Shown one piece after another: positions 31,995 through 33,067 of a DNA stretch of 33,067 bases. The DNA is taken from NCBI GenBank assembly GCA_002257045.1, contig NCHD01000035.1, positions 1 to 33,067 on the forward strand. The letters are read 5' to 3'. The position numbers were made by a program, and so were the translations under genes. The notes below the pieces were generated by a model that was not told the origin of the DNA, made no database searches, and worked only from the letters and a program-made list of their open reading frames with translations. The DNA is from Hydrogenophilales bacterium 16-61-112 (lineage in GTDB: Bacteria; Pseudomonadota; Gammaproteobacteria; Burkholderiales; Thiobacillaceae). Position 1 is the first letter of the stretch; the number at the start of each line of letters is the position of its first letter.

Positions 31995-32750
31995 ATGAAA
32001 AACGGAACCCTTTTGTTCGTCGCCGCACTGGTCTTTACTCCGCCCGCCATGGCCTTCGACTGGAGCGGCGCCCTGAAAGACGCAATGGGCAAAGCCAGCG
32101 GCGAGCCTGCCGGCAGCCCGGCCTCATCCGGCGTCGATGCGCTGTCTAATGCCGACATCAACGCCGGCCTGAAAGAGGCGCTGACGCGTGGCGCCGATTC
32201 GGCCGTCGCGCAACTTGGCATCAAGGACGGTTTTTACGGCAACCCCGCGCTCAAGATCCCGCTACCGCAAAGCCTGCAAAAAATCGACAAGGCCATGCGC
32301 ATGTTCGGCATGGGCAAACAGGCCGACGAACTGGTCCTGGCGATGAACCGTGCCGCCGAGGCAGCTGTGCCCCAGGCCAAAACCTTGCTGGTGGACGCAG
32401 TCAGGAATATGTCGCTGCAAGATGCCCGCGGCATCCTGACCGGCGGTTCGACCTCGGCCACCGATTTTTTCCGCGCCAAAACCGAAGCGCAACTGACCGA
32501 ACGCTTTGGCCCCATCGTCAAGAACGTCACCGACAAAACCAGCCTCGCGCAGCAATACAACCGCTACGCCGGGCAGGCTGCGCAGTTCAATCTGGTCGAC
32601 AAAAACCAGGCCAGCGTCGAGCAGTACGTCACCCAGCAATCCCTCGACCGTCTGTACCGCCTGATCGGCGAGAAAGAACAGGCCATCCGCGCCAACCCGA
32701 TACAGGCGGGGAGTGATTTGCTGCGACAGGTGTTTGGCGCCGTGAAATGA
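31995..32750 (+). CDS. DUF4197 family exported protein
   Basis: This 251-residue protein has a signal peptide of about 20 residues ending AMA before FDWSGAL. The start at 31995 is set by AGGAG seven bases upstream. The mature part is helical and shows the DUF4197 pattern: SNADINAGLKEALTRGADSA, FYGNPALKIPLPQSLQKIDK, and DFFRAKTEAQLTERFGPIVK. The family is periplasmic and of unknown function. It is in the same reading frame as the damaged GAF gene, so the two look fused, but its own ribosome site and signal peptide show it is a separate gene. Confidence 0.87.
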   Translation: MKNGTLLFVAALVFTPPAMAFDWSGALKDAMGKASGEPAGSPASSGVDALSNADINAGLKEALTRGADSAVAQLGIKDGFYGNPALKIPLPQSLQKIDKAMRMFGMGKQADELVLAMNRAAEAAVPQAKTLLVDAVRNMSLQDARGILTGGSTSATDFFRAKTEAQLTERFGPIVKNVTDKTSLAQQYNRYAGQAAQFNLVDKNQASVEQYVTQQSLDRLYRLIGEKEQAIRANPIQAGSDLLRQVFGAVK

Positions 32751-32764
32751 GTGAAGTGGGGAGG

Positions 32765-32986
32765 CTCAGCCAGATGTAGGATTCTCTCTGCCTGTATCGA
32801 CAAAATCCGGCTTTTCGTTAGGGCTGTTTTCTTGTCGCGGGTAAAGAGTGAGCAGCGGAGCTCCGTTAATCCTGAAAGGGCCGGACGCAGTCGTGCAGGG
32901 ATGGCTATGCGGAAATAGAAGATTCCACCACGGGTGAACAGATATGAAGGTATATGCAGCATGTCCAAACTCCAGGTTTGGACCAC
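32765..32986 (-). pseudogene. Truncated N-terminus of a tyrosine integrase (DUF6538-like)
   Basis: From the ATG at 32986 or 32962 the protein reads MLHIPSYLFTRGGIFYFRIA, then PARLRPALSG and SLFTRDKKTALTKSRIL. This is the start pattern of phage and island integrases with a DUF6538 N-terminal domain (Y-x-RGG-x-YYFRR-x-IP). After about 70 residues the similarity ends; the open frame continues only as antisense of the DUF4197 gene. The catalytic Arg-His-Arg-Tyr part is absent. It is oriented away from the 3' end of the tRNA-Ser gene at the window edge, 67 bases off, the standard layout for an integrase at a tRNA attachment site. It is a remnant of a lost mobile element. Confidence 0.72.
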
Positions 32987-33053
32987 TACTTTGTACCACC
33001 CGTATGATGGCCTGCTGAATTTTGCTATTGCTTTTCAGTAGGTTAATGATGGT

Positions 33054-33067
33054 TGGCGGAGAGGGTG
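33054..33067 (-). tRNA. 3' end of a tRNA-Ser gene (cut by the window edge)
   Basis: On the minus strand the last 14 bases read CACCCTCTCCGCCA. This is the end of a T-arm, the acceptor strand CCTCTCC, discriminator G and encoded CCA, as in serine tRNAs. Only this end is in the window, so the anticodon is not visible. The integrase remnant next to it makes it the probable attachment site. Confidence 0.7.

Noticed and set aside
31290..32750. A genuine GAF-DUF4197 fusion protein
   Set aside because: The linker is nonsense, DUF4197 has its own signal peptide and ribosome site, and the natural GAF C-terminus is found in the next frame.
1..33067. CRISPR array or tandem repeat arrays
   Set aside because: No regularly spaced repeats were seen on reading through; only short dyads and one 11-base direct repeat pair.

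Overview
The window is GC-rich (mostly about 60-68 percent by eye), densely coded, and reads as a chromosomal segment of a betaproteobacterium, probably near Thiobacillus or other Nitrosomonadales. This placement is inferred from the gene families and codon usage, not from a search. The left end (1-4185, + strand) is a tight gene string: a membrane-anchored GyrI-like protein, a CobD/CbiB-family membrane protein, a fused SpmA/SpmB-type nucleoside-recognition transporter, and exopolyphosphatase ppx, closed by a strong hairpin terminator. Next is a divergent locus (4342-8397). A 62-residue unknown protein and a DUF599 membrane protein lie on the minus strand; a sensor kinase and an NtrC-type sigma-54 activator lie on the plus strand. 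The AT-rich gap between them holds a good sigma-54 promoter pointing at the DUF599 pair, plus repeats that could be enhancer sites.

From 8413 to 12326 lie small housekeeping or unknown genes: a SAM methyltransferase, a frame-broken conserved small protein, a family-6 uracil/hypoxanthine DNA glycosylase, an RlmA-like rRNA methyltransferase and two conserved hypotheticals. At 12425-15461 is the most striking feature, a low-GC minus-strand operon. It encodes a RelE/HigB-type toxin, then a 699-residue protein in which a complete HigA-like Xre antitoxin is fused to a NACHT (NLR-type STAND) NTPase, then a small two-helix membrane protein with a coiled coil. A perfect operator palindrome overlaps a probable leaderless promoter ahead of the toxin. 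I infer an NLR-controlled toxin-antitoxin defence system.

Next to it is htpG (Hsp90). It has a textbook sigma-32 promoter, but its frame is broken before the C-terminal dimerisation domain by an apparent deletion of about 46 bases. A GT4 glycosyltransferase and an LpxH-like metallophosphoesterase follow. Then comes a polyphosphate group: ppk1, a divergent CYTH-CHAD protein, and a SixA-type histidine phosphatase behind a possible Pho box. With ppx on the left, the window holds both synthesis and breakdown of polyphosphate.

The right third (23860-31271) is a compact flagellar export and rotor operon: fliF-G-H-I-J, an unknown gene, then fliO-P-Q-R. No fliE, fliK, fliL, fliM or fliN is present, and FliG has a degenerate EHPQ motif. 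A GAF-domain gene with a frameshift follows, then a DUF4197 lipid- or envelope-type exported protein, a truncated tyrosine-integrase N-terminus, and at the very edge the 3' end of a tRNA-Ser gene. The last two mark a decayed integration site. Three frame breaks (9198-9603, htpG, GAF gene) are real features of this sequence, but raw-read checks are needed to tell gene decay from assembly error.
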